Part shown: piece after piece, positions 1 through 7,407 of the stretch
How the letters are laid out: every line of letters begins with the position of its first letter
How positions within the stretch are numbered: the stretch's first letter is position 1
DNA from: Prevotella sp.
Lineage (GTDB): Bacteria > Bacteroidota > Bacteroidia > Bacteroidales > Bacteroidaceae
DNA: 43,979 nt
Assembly (NCBI GenBank): GCA_017965725.1
Contig: JAGCPK010000045.1
Location: 1 to 43,979, forward strand
Direction of reading: 5' to 3'
Program-made: the position numbers and the translations under genes
The notes under the pieces: model-generated
What the model was told of the DNA's origin: nothing
The model's input: the letters and a program-made list of their open reading frames with translations, nothing else
Databases searched by the model: none

Positions 1-408
1 GGTGATGGCGTTGACATACTTCTGTTTGACAGAGCCGTCTTCTTTCTTCTCCTGACCAACGACCACACGAGTGGTCTCGGGCTGGAAGAGGACACGACGC
101 GTGGTGATGGTGGCTGCACTGCAGTCCTCTAGTTTGTTGACACCGATGCTGGAGAAGCCTACCTTGAAGATACCGATGCCGTCAAGACGGATCTTCTGAC
201 CCATCTCGAAGAAGTGCTTGAGGGCCTCGCCCAGTTCCTGGAGTACGGCCTTGATGTCGCTCTTCTTCACTGAGGCCTGGCGTTGGATGAAGTCGGCCAG
301 TTCTTCGGTTCCTACGAAGTGGTTGTCATAGACAGCCTGGGCAAAGTACTTGCCATAAGCGGCGCTATGGCTGTTCTTGTTTCGGGATTTAATAAATTTC
401 TGACTCAC
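1..408 (-). CDS. HU-family DNA-binding protein (Bacteroidota type), 3' end outside window
   Basis: The reverse strand reads open from a GTG at 408 to the window edge (136 codons, C-terminus missing). The protein starts VSQKFIKSRNKN and contains TEELADFIQRQASVKKSDIKAVLQEL, then LGEALKHFFEMGQKIRLDG and IGIFKVGFSS. This order of helices followed by a beta arm (GIGIFKV) is that of HU/IHF-like nucleoid proteins of the Bacteroidota HU-like type. There is no ATG near the start, so GTG is inferred. A -7 promoter box lies about 220 bases upstream and the long leader holds phased repeats. Such proteins bend or coat DNA and often accompany mobile elements. The family call is fairly sure; the exact start is less so. 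Confidence 0.75.
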   Translation of the reverse strand, partial: MSQKFIKSRNKNSHSAAYGKYFAQAVYDNHFVGTEELADFIQRQASVKKSDIKAVLQELGEALKHFFEMGQKIRLDGIGIFKVGFSSIGVNKLEDCSAATITTRRVLFQPETTRVVVGQEKKEDGSVKQKYVNAIT

Positions 409-479
409 TTTTTAATTTTACAATTAGACAATAAACAAATTACAATTCTGGGCAGCCGAGGCGAGGGGGTTTTCAGTCA

Positions 480-561
480 TTCAGATAATCTCCGTATGCT
501 ATCCGGATAGTCTTTTCGAGGTGTTCGGATAATCCTTTAGGGGGTAAAGAGATTATCTGAA
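480..561. repeat. Three direct repeats at 22-bp spacing, with a 13-bp inverted repeat
   Basis: Copies of CGGATAATCT-like sequence begin at 482 (CAGATAATCT), 504 (CGGATAGTCT) and 526 (CGGATAATCC), exactly 22 bases apart. A fourth copy lies inverted at 550-559. The outermost copies form a perfect 13-bp inverted repeat (480-492 with 549-561). Spacing near two helical turns suggests binding sites of a protein on one DNA face, as in iterons or operators. They lie in the leader of the HU-like gene, downstream of the small HTH-like gene. Confidence 0.7.
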
Positions 562-627
562 GCAGTTGTAGGGAGCATCTGAGTGGGGCTTAGAAAGCCT
601 TCCTTTGATCGTCTTGCTTACCACATG

Positions 628-635
628 CAAAGGTA
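628..635 (-). promoter_or_regulatory. Promoter -7 box (TACCTTTG) for the HU-like gene
   Basis: Reverse strand reads TACCTTTGCA, matching the Bacteroidota -7 consensus TAnnTTTG. No clear -33 TTTG is visible. It would give a leader of about 215 bases containing the phased repeats. Confidence 0.55.
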
Positions 636-686
636 CTACATTGGGAGGGGGCGTTGTCCCTCTTTGGCCGACTTTCAGAAAAGAAA

Positions 687-908
687 TTATAAAAAATCAA
701 GAGGGAGGTCGATGCAGTAGTCTTCACAGATGTAGCGGACGGCTTGGGGTGGCAGTTTCTGGGCCTTGGGCGAGATGCCCATGGCATCGAGGATATGGCG
801 ACGTGTTGCCAGGTAGCGACGGAATGTGCGGGGTGAGACATTGGCCAACTTTGCCAATGTGCTCTTGCTGATAAAACGGTTCTTGTCGTAGATATTAATC
901 ATGATCAT
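687..908 (-). CDS. Small HTH-like protein of an accessory element
   Basis: 73 residues, starting MIMINIYDKNRF. The segment STLAKLANVSPRTFRRYLATRR looks like a helix-turn-helix reading head, followed by LPPQAVRYICEDYCIDL. No family name is certain. It overlaps the stop of the DUF6371 gene by four bases (ATGA), so the two are probably translationally coupled and work together. A role as a small DNA-binding factor of a replication or mobilization module is inference. An alternative in-frame ATG lies two codons further on. Confidence 0.65.
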   Translation of the reverse strand: MIMINIYDKNRFISKSTLAKLANVSPRTFRRYLATRRHILDAMGISPKAQKLPPQAVRYICEDYCIDLPLDFL

Positions 909-1681
909 TGGTTCTGTGATTCAAGAATGTAATCGACGAGGTCGATTTTGCGGCGTTTCTGGTCGGGAGTGGCATGGCGTTCGAGGATGGGGGAGACGCG
1001 GATGGGATTGTCCTTTGGCCAGAAGAAGGACTTCATGACTGTCTGGGCGGCATCGTACCACTTGGTGAAGGCCCTGCCTTCCAGGTCGGTATCGGGGAAG
1101 AGGATGACTTTGTAGTTCCTGAGGGGCAGGAACTTGTATGGCTGTACTTCGCCTAGTCCGCCTGCTGCCAGCCAGAGGCACTGGGGGTAGAGTTCAGAAA
1201 GAATCACAGCAGATTTTTCGGCTTCAACTATGGCGACACATTCCTTTTCAGACAGGAGGTGAGAGCCGAAGAAGATGTGGGTGGGCTGGAAGGCTTCCTG
1301 AGGGATGGCATAGTGCTGCTTCAGGAGATACATGACCCACGTGGCGTGGCGGTTCTTCAGGCGATGACAGTCGGGACCATACCACATCAGTTTTCCGTCA
1401 TGAACCTGTCCCATCCGGTCAATCTGCCAATAGATGACGCCATCGTCTTTCGAACGGCCTAACCGATAGCGGAGGGCGGCATGCACCATCTGGCGGTGGG
1501 TCAGGAGGCCTGACTGTACCACCGCCCGACAAAAACTGCTCTTCGACGAGAGGCACTGTGCCCATAAAGGACGGGGAAGTAGGCGACGGACTTGTAGGCG
1601 GCCGTCCACAACACGGGCATCAAGACCAATCTGCCGTCCGACGGTCTTAAACGAGTGTATTGGTAAATCTTTGAGTTTCAT
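905..1681 (-). CDS. DUF6371/Toprim-like (primase-type) protein
   Basis: 258 residues. The C-terminal half carries a Toprim-like pattern: CVAIVEAEKSAVI (conserved Glu), LAAGG, and VILFPDTDLEG with the DxD pair, which would bind metal. This layout is that of the DUF6371 proteins common in Bacteroidota mobile elements, thought to act in replication like small primases. The N-terminal part has no zinc-finger that I can see. It lies between a RepA-like ATPase upstream and a small HTH-like gene that overlaps its stop. A primase activity is inferred from fold resemblance only. Confidence 0.75.
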   Translation of the reverse strand: MKLKDLPIHSFKTVGRQIGLDARVVDGRLQVRRLLPRPLWAQCLSSKSSFCRAVVQSGLLTHRQMVHAALRYRLGRSKDDGVIYWQIDRMGQVHDGKLMWYGPDCHRLKNRHATWVMYLLKQHYAIPQEAFQPTHIFFGSHLLSEKECVAIVEAEKSAVILSELYPQCLWLAAGGLGEVQPYKFLPLRNYKVILFPDTDLEGRAFTKWYDAAQTVMKSFFWPKDNPIRVSPILERHATPDQKRRKIDLVDYILESQNQ

Positions 1682-1709
1682 GTCTCTTTGTTTGACGTCG
1701 TCTTTATGA

Positions 1710-1793
1710 CATCCCTTACACCCCTCTTACTATAGCCCCACCTCTCTATGAGAGAGGGTGGGGACTATATAGAGAGGGGGTTAAGAAGGGATG
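1710..1793. repeat. 84-bp imperfect palindrome between ATPase and DUF6371 genes
   Basis: The two halves from CATCCCTT (1710-1717) and AAGGGATG (1786-1793) are complementary almost to the centre near 1751, where CCCCACCTCTCT faces AGAGAGGGTGGGG. The pairing needs a few one- or two-base bulges. The ATPase stop codon (1781-1783) lies in one arm. It may act as an RNA hairpin that protects or ends the transcript, or be a short palindromic (REP-like) repeat. Confidence 0.7.
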
Positions 1794-2932
1794 GTAATCG
1801 CAACGACACGGCCGTTGTTGTCCATCGTGGTCTGCACCACCCGTTGACCGATGGCGAGGTTGAACACTTTGTCATAATATTTCGGCTGTTGGATGCCACT
1901 CAAAGACATCACTTCGTTCTGCAGTGTCTCGAGGGACATCGTGGGTCGGTCGGACATGGCGTTGTCAAACAGAAGACGGAGATTCCACTCCCATGACTGA
2001 CGGGCGTTGTCGGCATGGCGGATGATGTATTTCTGATTGAACGAACTGACCTTGTCGCTCCGGATCTGATAGGCCTCGGGGATGTTGCTCATGTATTGAC
2101 CGTTGTCGTTGCGAGGCTGGTAGTTGGGCTTGACGGTCTCTACGGGCAGACCGTTCTCGTCAATCTTGTAATAGAGCGTCTCCGTGATATGGTATTTGCG
2201 CGTCAACGTCTGTTCCACAGAGAAGACATCGGTCTTCTCAATCTGTTCGCAGTAATAGACTTCGAACGCCTTGTGCAGGATCTCGGTGCCCAGCCAGCCG
2301 CGCAGGTTGCGCTTCTCACCGGAACGGTTCAGGTGGATGACCACGGTGATGTTGCAATTGTGCTGGGTGGTGAGTTGCATGAGTTGGTCAATGAGACGGA
2401 TAGAGGCTTCGGAGTCGTTCACACTGGGCAACAGGTCGCTGATGTTGTCGATAATCACCAGGTCGGGATGATAACTCTCGATACCGGTAATCAGATAGTC
2501 CATACGCTCCTGGTAAGAGCAGGAACGGACGTTGAACACAAAGAAGTTCGTGTCTGACAGATTGCCTAGTTTAAAGACTCGGTCGGAGAGGATCGACTTG
2601 GTGGACTGGCGGCTCTGTTCGGTGTCATACCACATCACCTTCAGTGGTTCCTCGCGGACGCGCTCTACCTCTAGCACGTTCTTTTCGGTACAACTGGCCA
2701 TGAGCATCGACGTGAAGAACGTCTTTCCGCACTTCTCCATACCGGTAATGGCGGAGAGGTCGCGACGCGGAAAACAGGGTTTGCCGAACAGTCGCAACAG
2801 GAACTCCTCGGATGGCACATCTGTGTCGGACATGATACGGTACTTGTCTAATTTCACCAGCATGGGTGTCACTTGAGAAACCTCGCCGGCCTGGCGGAGT
2901 TCCTCTTCAATAGGGGCATTTTCTTTCATCAT
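1781..2932 (-). CDS. RepA-like AAA family ATPase
   Basis: 383 residues from the ATG at 2932. A longer open frame reaches 3013, but the promoter box at 2956-2963 lies inside it, so the start is 2932 or 2929. Walker A is GMEKCGKT (about residues 64-71); Walker B is DLVIIDN (about 157-163), followed by TVVIHLNRSGEKRNLRG as in the RepA/KaiC-like helicase fold (AAA_25). The C-terminal third is likely a DNA-binding region but shows no clear motif. In this context, ahead of a primase-like gene, it is probably the replicative or mobilization ATPase of an integrated element. No integrase is visible in the window. Confidence 0.8.
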   Translation of the reverse strand: MMKENAPIEEELRQAGEVSQVTPMLVKLDKYRIMSDTDVPSEEFLLRLFGKPCFPRRDLSAITGMEKCGKTFFTSMLMASCTEKNVLEVERVREEPLKVMWYDTEQSRQSTKSILSDRVFKLGNLSDTNFFVFNVRSCSYQERMDYLITGIESYHPDLVIIDNISDLLPSVNDSEASIRLIDQLMQLTTQHNCNITVVIHLNRSGEKRNLRGWLGTEILHKAFEVYYCEQIEKTDVFSVEQTLTRKYHITETLYYKIDENGLPVETVKPNYQPRNDNGQYMSNIPEAYQIRSDKVSSFNQKYIIRHADNARQSWEWNLRLLFDNAMSDRPTMSLETLQNEVMSLSGIQQPKYYDKVFNLAIGQRVVQTTMDNNGRVVAITIPS

Positions 2933-2955
2933 TTTTCTTTTTAAAAAACACGATG

Positions 2956-2963
2956 CAAAGATA
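2956..2963 (-). promoter_or_regulatory. Promoter -7 box (TATCTTTG) for the RepA-like ATPase
   Basis: Reverse strand TATCTTTGCATC. It lies about 23 bases upstream of the ATG at 2932 and fixes that start. No clear -33 box. Confidence 0.65.
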
Positions 2964-2988
2964 CCAAGAGTAACAAGGCGCATCTGTG

Positions 2989-3031
2989 TTTTGCAGCATT
3001 TTGTTTGCCCCAAACGTCGTTTGCTGCAAAA
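2989..3031. promoter_or_regulatory. 10-bp perfect inverted repeat upstream of the ATPase promoter
   Basis: TTTTGCAGCA (2989-2998) and TGCTGCAAAA (3022-3031) are perfect inverted copies 23 bases apart, just upstream of the -7 box. Position and symmetry suit an operator for a dimeric regulator; this is inference. Confidence 0.45.
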
Positions 3032-3103
3032 ACGCCCCTCTTCGGGGTTGAGATTGTTAAGATTCCTTTTGCAACCTCTCTTTTTTGCAGTAAAAAACGT
3101 TTA

Positions 3104-3316
3104 GGACAGTCCCCTCTCTTTCAAAAAACATTCCGCACGAAGGGGTCTTTAGAGGATGTCCTATTTTCGGAATCTTCTTCGATTCTTGGCTTGCAAAGCA
3201 AGACAAGCAAATCGACATGAGATGCTGTCTGAGCGAAGCGAGTTCATCGAATGATTACGAAAATCGGACTTCCGGCCCCTGAGCTCAGGACGTTTTTGAA
3301 AGAGAGGGAACTGTTC
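3104..3316 (+). repeat. Palindromic element copy A (long form)
   Basis: Core 3125-3296 (172 bp) begins AAAACATTCCGCACGA and ends CTCAGGACGTTTT. Outer arms 3104-3127 and 3293-3316 pair at 22 of 24 positions. Inside are a second stem (3163-3174 with 3253-3264, 11 of 12) and a small hairpin CTTGC-AAA-GCAAG (3190-3202). Segments GGTCTTTAGAG and TGAGCGAAGCGAGTTCAT (3230-3247) also occur in copy D. It ends one base beyond the stop of the minus-strand gene at 3318, so it may also end that transcript. Confidence 0.85.
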
Positions 3317-3317
3317 T

Positions 3318-4562
3318 TTACAATGCTCTTTTCAGGATGTGGAGCCGTGGGGCACGGTCGATTTCCTGATGGACGACGGACAAGATGGACATATACAGGT
3401 CCCTGATTTTCTCGAAGTCATTCTCATTGCTAAGGCACCGGAACAATGTCGTCTTGTCTATCTGCTCACCGAACATCTTGTTGACGAACCTGAAGATTGC
3501 AGTGCCGTTGCGCTTGTCAGTACGGATCAGTTTCAGGTCAACCATGGCCTTTACCCAGGCACCATACTGGTAACCATATTTGAAGTCCACATGTCTGGCG
3601 ATGACGGGCGCGAGTAGGGTAGCCATCTCCTGGGCGGCACGGTTCGTAAATAGGTCGGCATAGGCTCCGACGGCTGGCTGCCTCAGGTCTAACAACTCGA
3701 TCTCCTCTTCCAGCAGTTTGTGAATATGGATGAACTTGAGATGTTGCGTCAACTGCTCCCAAGTCAACTGGTTGCGGTTCTCAAAGATAAACGTGACGTG
3801 GTCATCCTCATCCAGGTAATGCCAGTTGAGGGTGGATACGATCCCGCCAAACAGTTGATTGGTGCCCTCAGTGTCAATTTTATTCATCAGTTCCATGAGG
3901 GAGGTTTTGTCGTAACCGTACAGTCTGATGTGGTCCTCACGTCTCTTCTCGAAGAATAGTTTGTCTTCCTTCCACTGATGTTCACAATAGTCTTCCATCA
4001 TCCGTTGCCACCGCTTGGCTCGCATCTCGGGACTAACAGGCAACAACTGTTGGTGGGCATACATTCCTTGAAGGATCTTAATGATGCCCTCCAAGCCCAA
4101 GAAGATCATGTCGTACATCTTATAAGCCAACTTGGTGGCATCAAAGTAAAACTCCTCCGCCTTCATATTGCCACAGAAGGGCAACTGTTCCAAGGGCAGG
4201 AACTCCTCTTTGACCGACAGGATGTCATCAACAGCCACCGGAGGATACTTCTGGTAGTCACGGTCACGGAAAAGCGGCACACGACCAAGCATTCTCTTTA
4301 AGGCACCACGCTGCGCCTCAAAGTTGGTGATGTGACGTTCGTAGTCACTTCCCAGCAGGTCGAGAAACGTTCTCCTGGACTCTTTCTCCAGTTCGTACAT
4401 CTCACCTGCTGTCTTACAAACAACACCAAACACAATAAACAAACGACCTATCATCTCATAACTGGCAACGGGGGACTCTTTCGTTATCCTCTCGCCTGAC
4501 TCCATCGCATGGTGGAGCAGGTCGTCAATACAAACTTCTGAATTACAATAACTTAATATCAT
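3318..4562 (-). CDS. Protein of unknown function (possibly DUF6043-like)
   Basis: 414 residues, no signal peptide, mostly helical and charged. I recognise no catalytic motif. The C-terminal stretch from AAQEMATLLAPVIARH through WVKAMVDLKLIRTDKRNG to DKTTLFRCLSN looks like a DNA-binding or winged-helix region. Proteins of this size and style (for example DUF6043) occur in Bacteroidota integrative elements, but I cannot confirm the family. It has its own promoter with both boxes (4593-4623), so it is not simply part of the ATPase operon. The stop lies next to palindromic copy A. Confidence 0.7.
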   Translation of the reverse strand: MILSYCNSEVCIDDLLHHAMESGERITKESPVASYEMIGRLFIVFGVVCKTAGEMYELEKESRRTFLDLLGSDYERHITNFEAQRGALKRMLGRVPLFRDRDYQKYPPVAVDDILSVKEEFLPLEQLPFCGNMKAEEFYFDATKLAYKMYDMIFLGLEGIIKILQGMYAHQQLLPVSPEMRAKRWQRMMEDYCEHQWKEDKLFFEKRREDHIRLYGYDKTSLMELMNKIDTEGTNQLFGGIVSTLNWHYLDEDDHVTFIFENRNQLTWEQLTQHLKFIHIHKLLEEEIELLDLRQPAVGAYADLFTNRAAQEMATLLAPVIARHVDFKYGYQYGAWVKAMVDLKLIRTDKRNGTAIFRFVNKMFGEQIDKTTLFRCLSNENDFEKIRDLYMSILSVVHQEIDRAPRLHILKRAL

Positions 4563-4592
4563 TTTCTATCCATTTTTATATGAAAAGGGTTG

Positions 4593-4623
4593 CAAAGGTA
4601 CTACTTTTTTATGAGTTTTCAAA
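4593..4623 (-). promoter_or_regulatory. Promoter (-33 TTTG, -7 TACCTTTG) for the unknown gene
   Basis: Reverse strand: TTTG at 4623-4620, 19-base spacer, TACCTTTG at 4600-4593. The ATG follows about 30 bases later. Confidence 0.75.
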
Positions 4624-4642
4624 AAAATACTTTTTTCATTCA

Positions 4643-4827
4643 TTTCTTCGGCGCGAAGAAACGAATCAAAGAAGCATCCACCCTCACCAAGCCTCTCCCT
4701 ATATGGAGAGGATGTAATTGACTACGAGGGAAAACCCTCTCCGTCAAAGTTTTGGTATCGCTCGCAAAGCCTTAGCCCTTCGGGCGAGCGATGATTAATA
4801 TAAAAATGGGCATCAAAACCCATTTTT
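4643..4827. repeat. Run of five hairpins in a divergent intergenic region
   Basis: Perfect stems in order: TTTCTTCG/CGAAGAAA (4643-4661), CCTCTCC/GGAGAGG (4692-4711), GAGGG/CCCTC (4726-4739), ATCGCTCGC/GCGAGCGAT (4757-4792), AAAAATGGG/CCCATTTTT (4802-4827). They fill the space between two divergent promoters. No gene is visible in 4563-4925. Confidence 0.7.
4802..4827. terminator. Terminator-like hairpin
   Basis: AAAAATGGG (4802-4810) pairs perfectly with CCCATTTTT (4819-4827), ending in a T run; usable on either strand. It lies upstream of a plus-strand promoter, so it may insulate that gene. Confidence 0.5.
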
Positions 4828-4863
4828 GATTGTTTATCTGTTGACGCAAAAAAAGGGGAAATG

Positions 4864-4895
4864 TTTGGAAGTTAAAGAATTTGTTTGTATATTTG
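4864..4895 (+). promoter_or_regulatory. Promoter (-33 TTTG, -7 TATATTTG) of the toxin-antitoxin-like operon
   Basis: TTTG at 4864-4867, 20-base spacer, TATATTTG at 4888-4895. It rules out an upstream in-frame start at 4881 and points to the ATG at 4926. Confidence 0.8.
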
Positions 4896-4925
4896 CAGCC
4901 GAAAAGTAGAGAAAGGACAACGAGT

Positions 4926-5366
4926 ATGTGTCAGACAACTGTTATTACTAATAGAGTAGAGAGGTTGAGCAAGAGAAGCTACAACCATCGCCTTTATGTG
5001 GCTACCCCCAATAAATATCATGTGACTCAATTAGTAAGGCTTAATCGTGAACTGGATAGCCTTTATGAGTTTATCTATGATGACTGGCGCACCATAACTG
5101 AGGAGGATTATAAAATGTTTGGAGGCCTGTTTGTCATTCTGTTACAGACCATCAAGCAACTGTATGATGCTTGTAAAAAGCAACCTAAGGCCATGGGGTT
5201 GGGCGAGGAGACTAAGAAGCTCGGCATGAACTATTCTGCTTTGTATGAGTTGAATAGTGACATCGTGAACTTTTGCATAAAGATGCCCAAAAATGAGGAG
5301 ATGAAGAAAGCTCTTCAGCATTTGGCCGAGGTTGATAAAAGGCTGGACGGTACTTCTTTGGCATGA
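4926..5366 (+). CDS. Unknown helical protein, possible antitoxin partner
   Basis: 146 residues starting MCQTTVITNRVERL. It is predicted to be largely helical, with a mildly hydrophobic centre (MFGGLFVILLQTIKQLY) too short to call a membrane anchor. I recognise no family and no classical antitoxin HTH, AbrB or Phd motif. Its last codons overlap the start of the RelE-like gene by four bases (5363-5366), the arrangement usual for co-translated toxin-antitoxin genes. A role as antitoxin is inference from position only. A longer open frame from 4881 is rejected because it contains the promoter. Confidence 0.65.
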   Translation: MCQTTVITNRVERLSKRSYNHRLYVATPNKYHVTQLVRLNRELDSLYEFIYDDWRTITEEDYKMFGGLFVILLQTIKQLYDACKKQPKAMGLGEETKKLGMNYSALYELNSDIVNFCIKMPKNEEMKKALQHLAEVDKRLDGTSLA

Positions 5367-5770
5367 TTACTTTCTCTGCAATAGCTAATTTCGTCAGTCG
5401 AATTGAGGTGCTAAAGAGCGTCCGTCGTGGAGTTTATGCTACGGTAGAAGACGAGGTTGTAGCTGCTTTCAGGGGTTTTACTATTGAACAGATTCGTCAG
5501 AATTATGACATGATACTGATGGATTCTGAACAAATCATCATAAAATTACGCTTGCCAGATAAAAAACATCGATTGAGTAAGAAAGACGGATACAGGCTCA
5601 TCTATTTAGTGTATAAGAATCGCGAGGAGGTGGCTTTCCTTGATATCTATCCAAAGAATGGTCCAATGCAACAACTGGATATTGAAGATAGTGCGGTAGC
5701 GGATCTCGTGAAACAGTATGCAGTTGAGAAAGAAAAAGGTCTGCTAACTATAATTGATATTAATCACTGA
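5363..5770 (+). CDS. RelE/HigB-like putative toxin
   Basis: 135 residues. The C-terminal half, from KKHRLSKKDGYRLIYLVYK to EEVAFLDIYPKNG, matches the pattern of RelE-type mRNA interferases: a GYR strand, a hydrophobic strand, then a Tyr-Pro-Lys turn before the last helix. The N-terminal half (about 60 residues) is longer than in most RelE toxins and helical. Such toxins cut mRNA on the ribosome, but the catalytic residues cannot be assigned here with confidence. The gene overlaps its upstream partner by ATGA. An alternative is a non-toxic RelE-fold protein. Confidence 0.6.
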   Translation: MITFSAIANFVSRIEVLKSVRRGVYATVEDEVVAAFRGFTIEQIRQNYDMILMDSEQIIIKLRLPDKKHRLSKKDGYRLIYLVYKNREEVAFLDIYPKNGPMQQLDIEDSAVADLVKQYAVEKEKGLLTIIDINH

Positions 5771-5945
5771 CGAAATAGTAAAACCTCATATGATTCTATT
5801 AAGAAGCATTGGGATGGTGACACAGGGATGTGGCATTGGCCCTTATTTTTGTGGTTTTGAGTCTGAAAATGGAACTTTTTGGTGAAAAAAAGTGAAAATC
5901 CACCGATTTTTCGTTTTCTGTTAATCGTGTTTTATAGAAAATAAG

Positions 5946-5953
5946 TAATTTTG
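5946..5953 (+). promoter_or_regulatory. Promoter -7 box (TAATTTTG) for the DUF4143 ATPase
   Basis: TAATTTTG about 48 bases upstream of the ATG at 6002. The -33 box is not obvious. Confidence 0.5.
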
Positions 5954-6001
5954 TAAACCAAACTTAATAAAATTGTATAGAAATTATAAATCGTAGTTAA
6001 T

Positions 6002-7255
6002 ATGAGTATCAGCAAAGATGTCATCAAACAGTGCCTGATCACCAAACAACGCGAAGTGGATGAGGCAGTGATTGTAAATCGTCCCGTAGAATTCGAAGAG
6101 AATGGCAATTATGTGATAGTTGGCGTGAGACATGCGGGTAAGTCATACCTGCTGTATCAGCGTGTGCGTCAACTGCAGGCTGCTGGAAAGGGTTGGGACG
6201 AAATTCTGTTTGTGGACTTTGAGGATGAACGTTTGGCGGAATTTCAGACGGAGGACTTTAATAGTCTGCTAGAGGCTCATCTGGAATTATATGGAAAGAA
6301 GCCGGTAGTGTTTTTGGACGAGGTACAAAACATTCCACATTGGGATAAGTTTGTGCGGAGGTTGGCTGATGCAAAATACAGGGTATATGTGACTGGTAGC
6401 AATGCAAAGATGCTGAGTAAGGAGGTGGCAACCACACTGGGCGGACGGTTCTTTATCCATGACGCGTATCCATATTCGTTTAAAGAATATCTGGCAGCAC
6501 AGCAGGTGGAACTGAAAGAACATTGGGAGTATGACACTATCCAGAGAAGCGAGGTGAAGCGATATCTGAACGAGTACTTTTATTATGGAGGTCTGCCGGA
6601 GATATTGTCGTTTAAGAATAAAAGGGCTATGCTGTCGAGCCTGTATCAGAAAATTTATCTTGGTGATATCTGCGCCCGAAATAACATTAAAAATGACAGG
6701 GTGTTGAACATCCTAATCAAGAAGATGGCAGAGAGCGTAAAGCAACCGTTGTCCTATAACAGGCTGAAGAACGTGATAGTGGCAACAGGGTCGCCCATCA
6801 GTGTGCCTACTACGATAGACTATGCGGATTATGCCGTTGACAGTTGGCTGATACTACCTATTGAGAATGAGGTGGGTAAGTTGACGGAGAAGGAGACGCA
6901 GAAGAAATACTATTTCGTTGACAACGGATTGCTGAACTTGTTCTTGATGAACTCAGAGACTTCGCTACTGGAGAATATGGTGGCAGTAGAGTTGTGTAGG
7001 CGGTTTGGCAAGACAAATGTGTTTTATCTGAACGTGGAGAAAGAAATAGACTTCATGGTGCTTGACGAGAAGCTGGCTATTCAGGTGTCGTATAGCATCA
7101 AGGAGGAGACTACTTACAACAGAGAGGTGCCGCCACTGGTGAAGTATGCCAAGGCGCATGAGGACTGGAAGTGCCTGCTGATTACGTATGATGAGGAGGG
7201 CACGGAAGAGGGAATACCTGTGGTGCCGGTGTGGAAGTGGCTGATGGAGATGTAA
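6002..7255 (+). CDS. AAA_14/DUF4143 ATP-binding protein
   Basis: 417 residues. Walker A is GVRHAGKS (residues 41-48); Walker B lies in VVFLDEVQNI (about 100-108), followed by VTGSNAKML as sensor. The C-terminal half is the DUF4143 domain, with EIDFMVLDEKLAIQVSYS near the end, which resembles a PD-(D/E)XK-like fold. This family is abundant in Bacteroidota with many copies per genome; its biological role is not settled. It stands alone with its own promoter. Confidence 0.85.
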   Translation: MSISKDVIKQCLITKQREVDEAVIVNRPVEFEENGNYVIVGVRHAGKSYLLYQRVRQLQAAGKGWDEILFVDFEDERLAEFQTEDFNSLLEAHLELYGKKPVVFLDEVQNIPHWDKFVRRLADAKYRVYVTGSNAKMLSKEVATTLGGRFFIHDAYPYSFKEYLAAQQVELKEHWEYDTIQRSEVKRYLNEYFYYGGLPEILSFKNKRAMLSSLYQKIYLGDICARNNIKNDRVLNILIKKMAESVKQPLSYNRLKNVIVATGSPISVPTTIDYADYAVDSWLILPIENEVGKLTEKETQKKYYFVDNGLLNLFLMNSETSLLENMVAVELCRRFGKTNVFYLNVEKEIDFMVLDEKLAIQVSYSIKEETTYNREVPPLVKYAKAHEDWKCLLITYDEEGTEEGIPVVPVWKWLMEM

Positions 7256-7325
7256 CTCTGAAGCGGTCGGGGGGAGGATCTGGAGAGAGAAAGATAGGGG
7301 CAGGGTGGAATTTTTTGGTCTTTTT

Positions 7326-7357
7326 CTTGCATAGTTGCTGGAAAAAGTGTATCTTTG
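7326..7357 (+). promoter_or_regulatory. Promoter (-33 CTTG, -7 TATCTTTG) of the fimbrial lipoprotein gene
   Basis: CTTG at 7326-7329, 20-base spacer, TATCTTTG at 7350-7357, about 50 bases before the ATG at 7408. Confidence 0.7.
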
Positions 7358-7407
7358 CGGCGTGTTACTATCAAAAGCACAAATTATTAATGTTTTATTT
7401 AACAACT

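Larger units (their letters stand above)
409..686. other. Intergenic region with promoter and phased repeats
   Basis: No convincing gene on either strand. It holds a minus-strand promoter box at 628-635 and a repeat cluster at 480-561, described separately. The rest has no recognisable structure. Confidence 0.6.

Noticed and set aside
2015..2557. Plus-strand open frame of 180 codons
   Set aside because: Antisense to the RepA-like ATPase with intact Walker motifs.
3125..3145. Resemblance of ATTCCGCACGAGG to a common cDNA cloning adaptor
   Set aside because: The sequence differs at key bases, is embedded in longer paired structures with covarying arms, and is read in frame inside two genes; it is unlikely to be a contaminant.
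7231..7407. Upstream extension of the fimbrial lipoprotein
   Set aside because: It overlaps the preceding gene and contains the promoter; the lipobox signal peptide starts at 7408.
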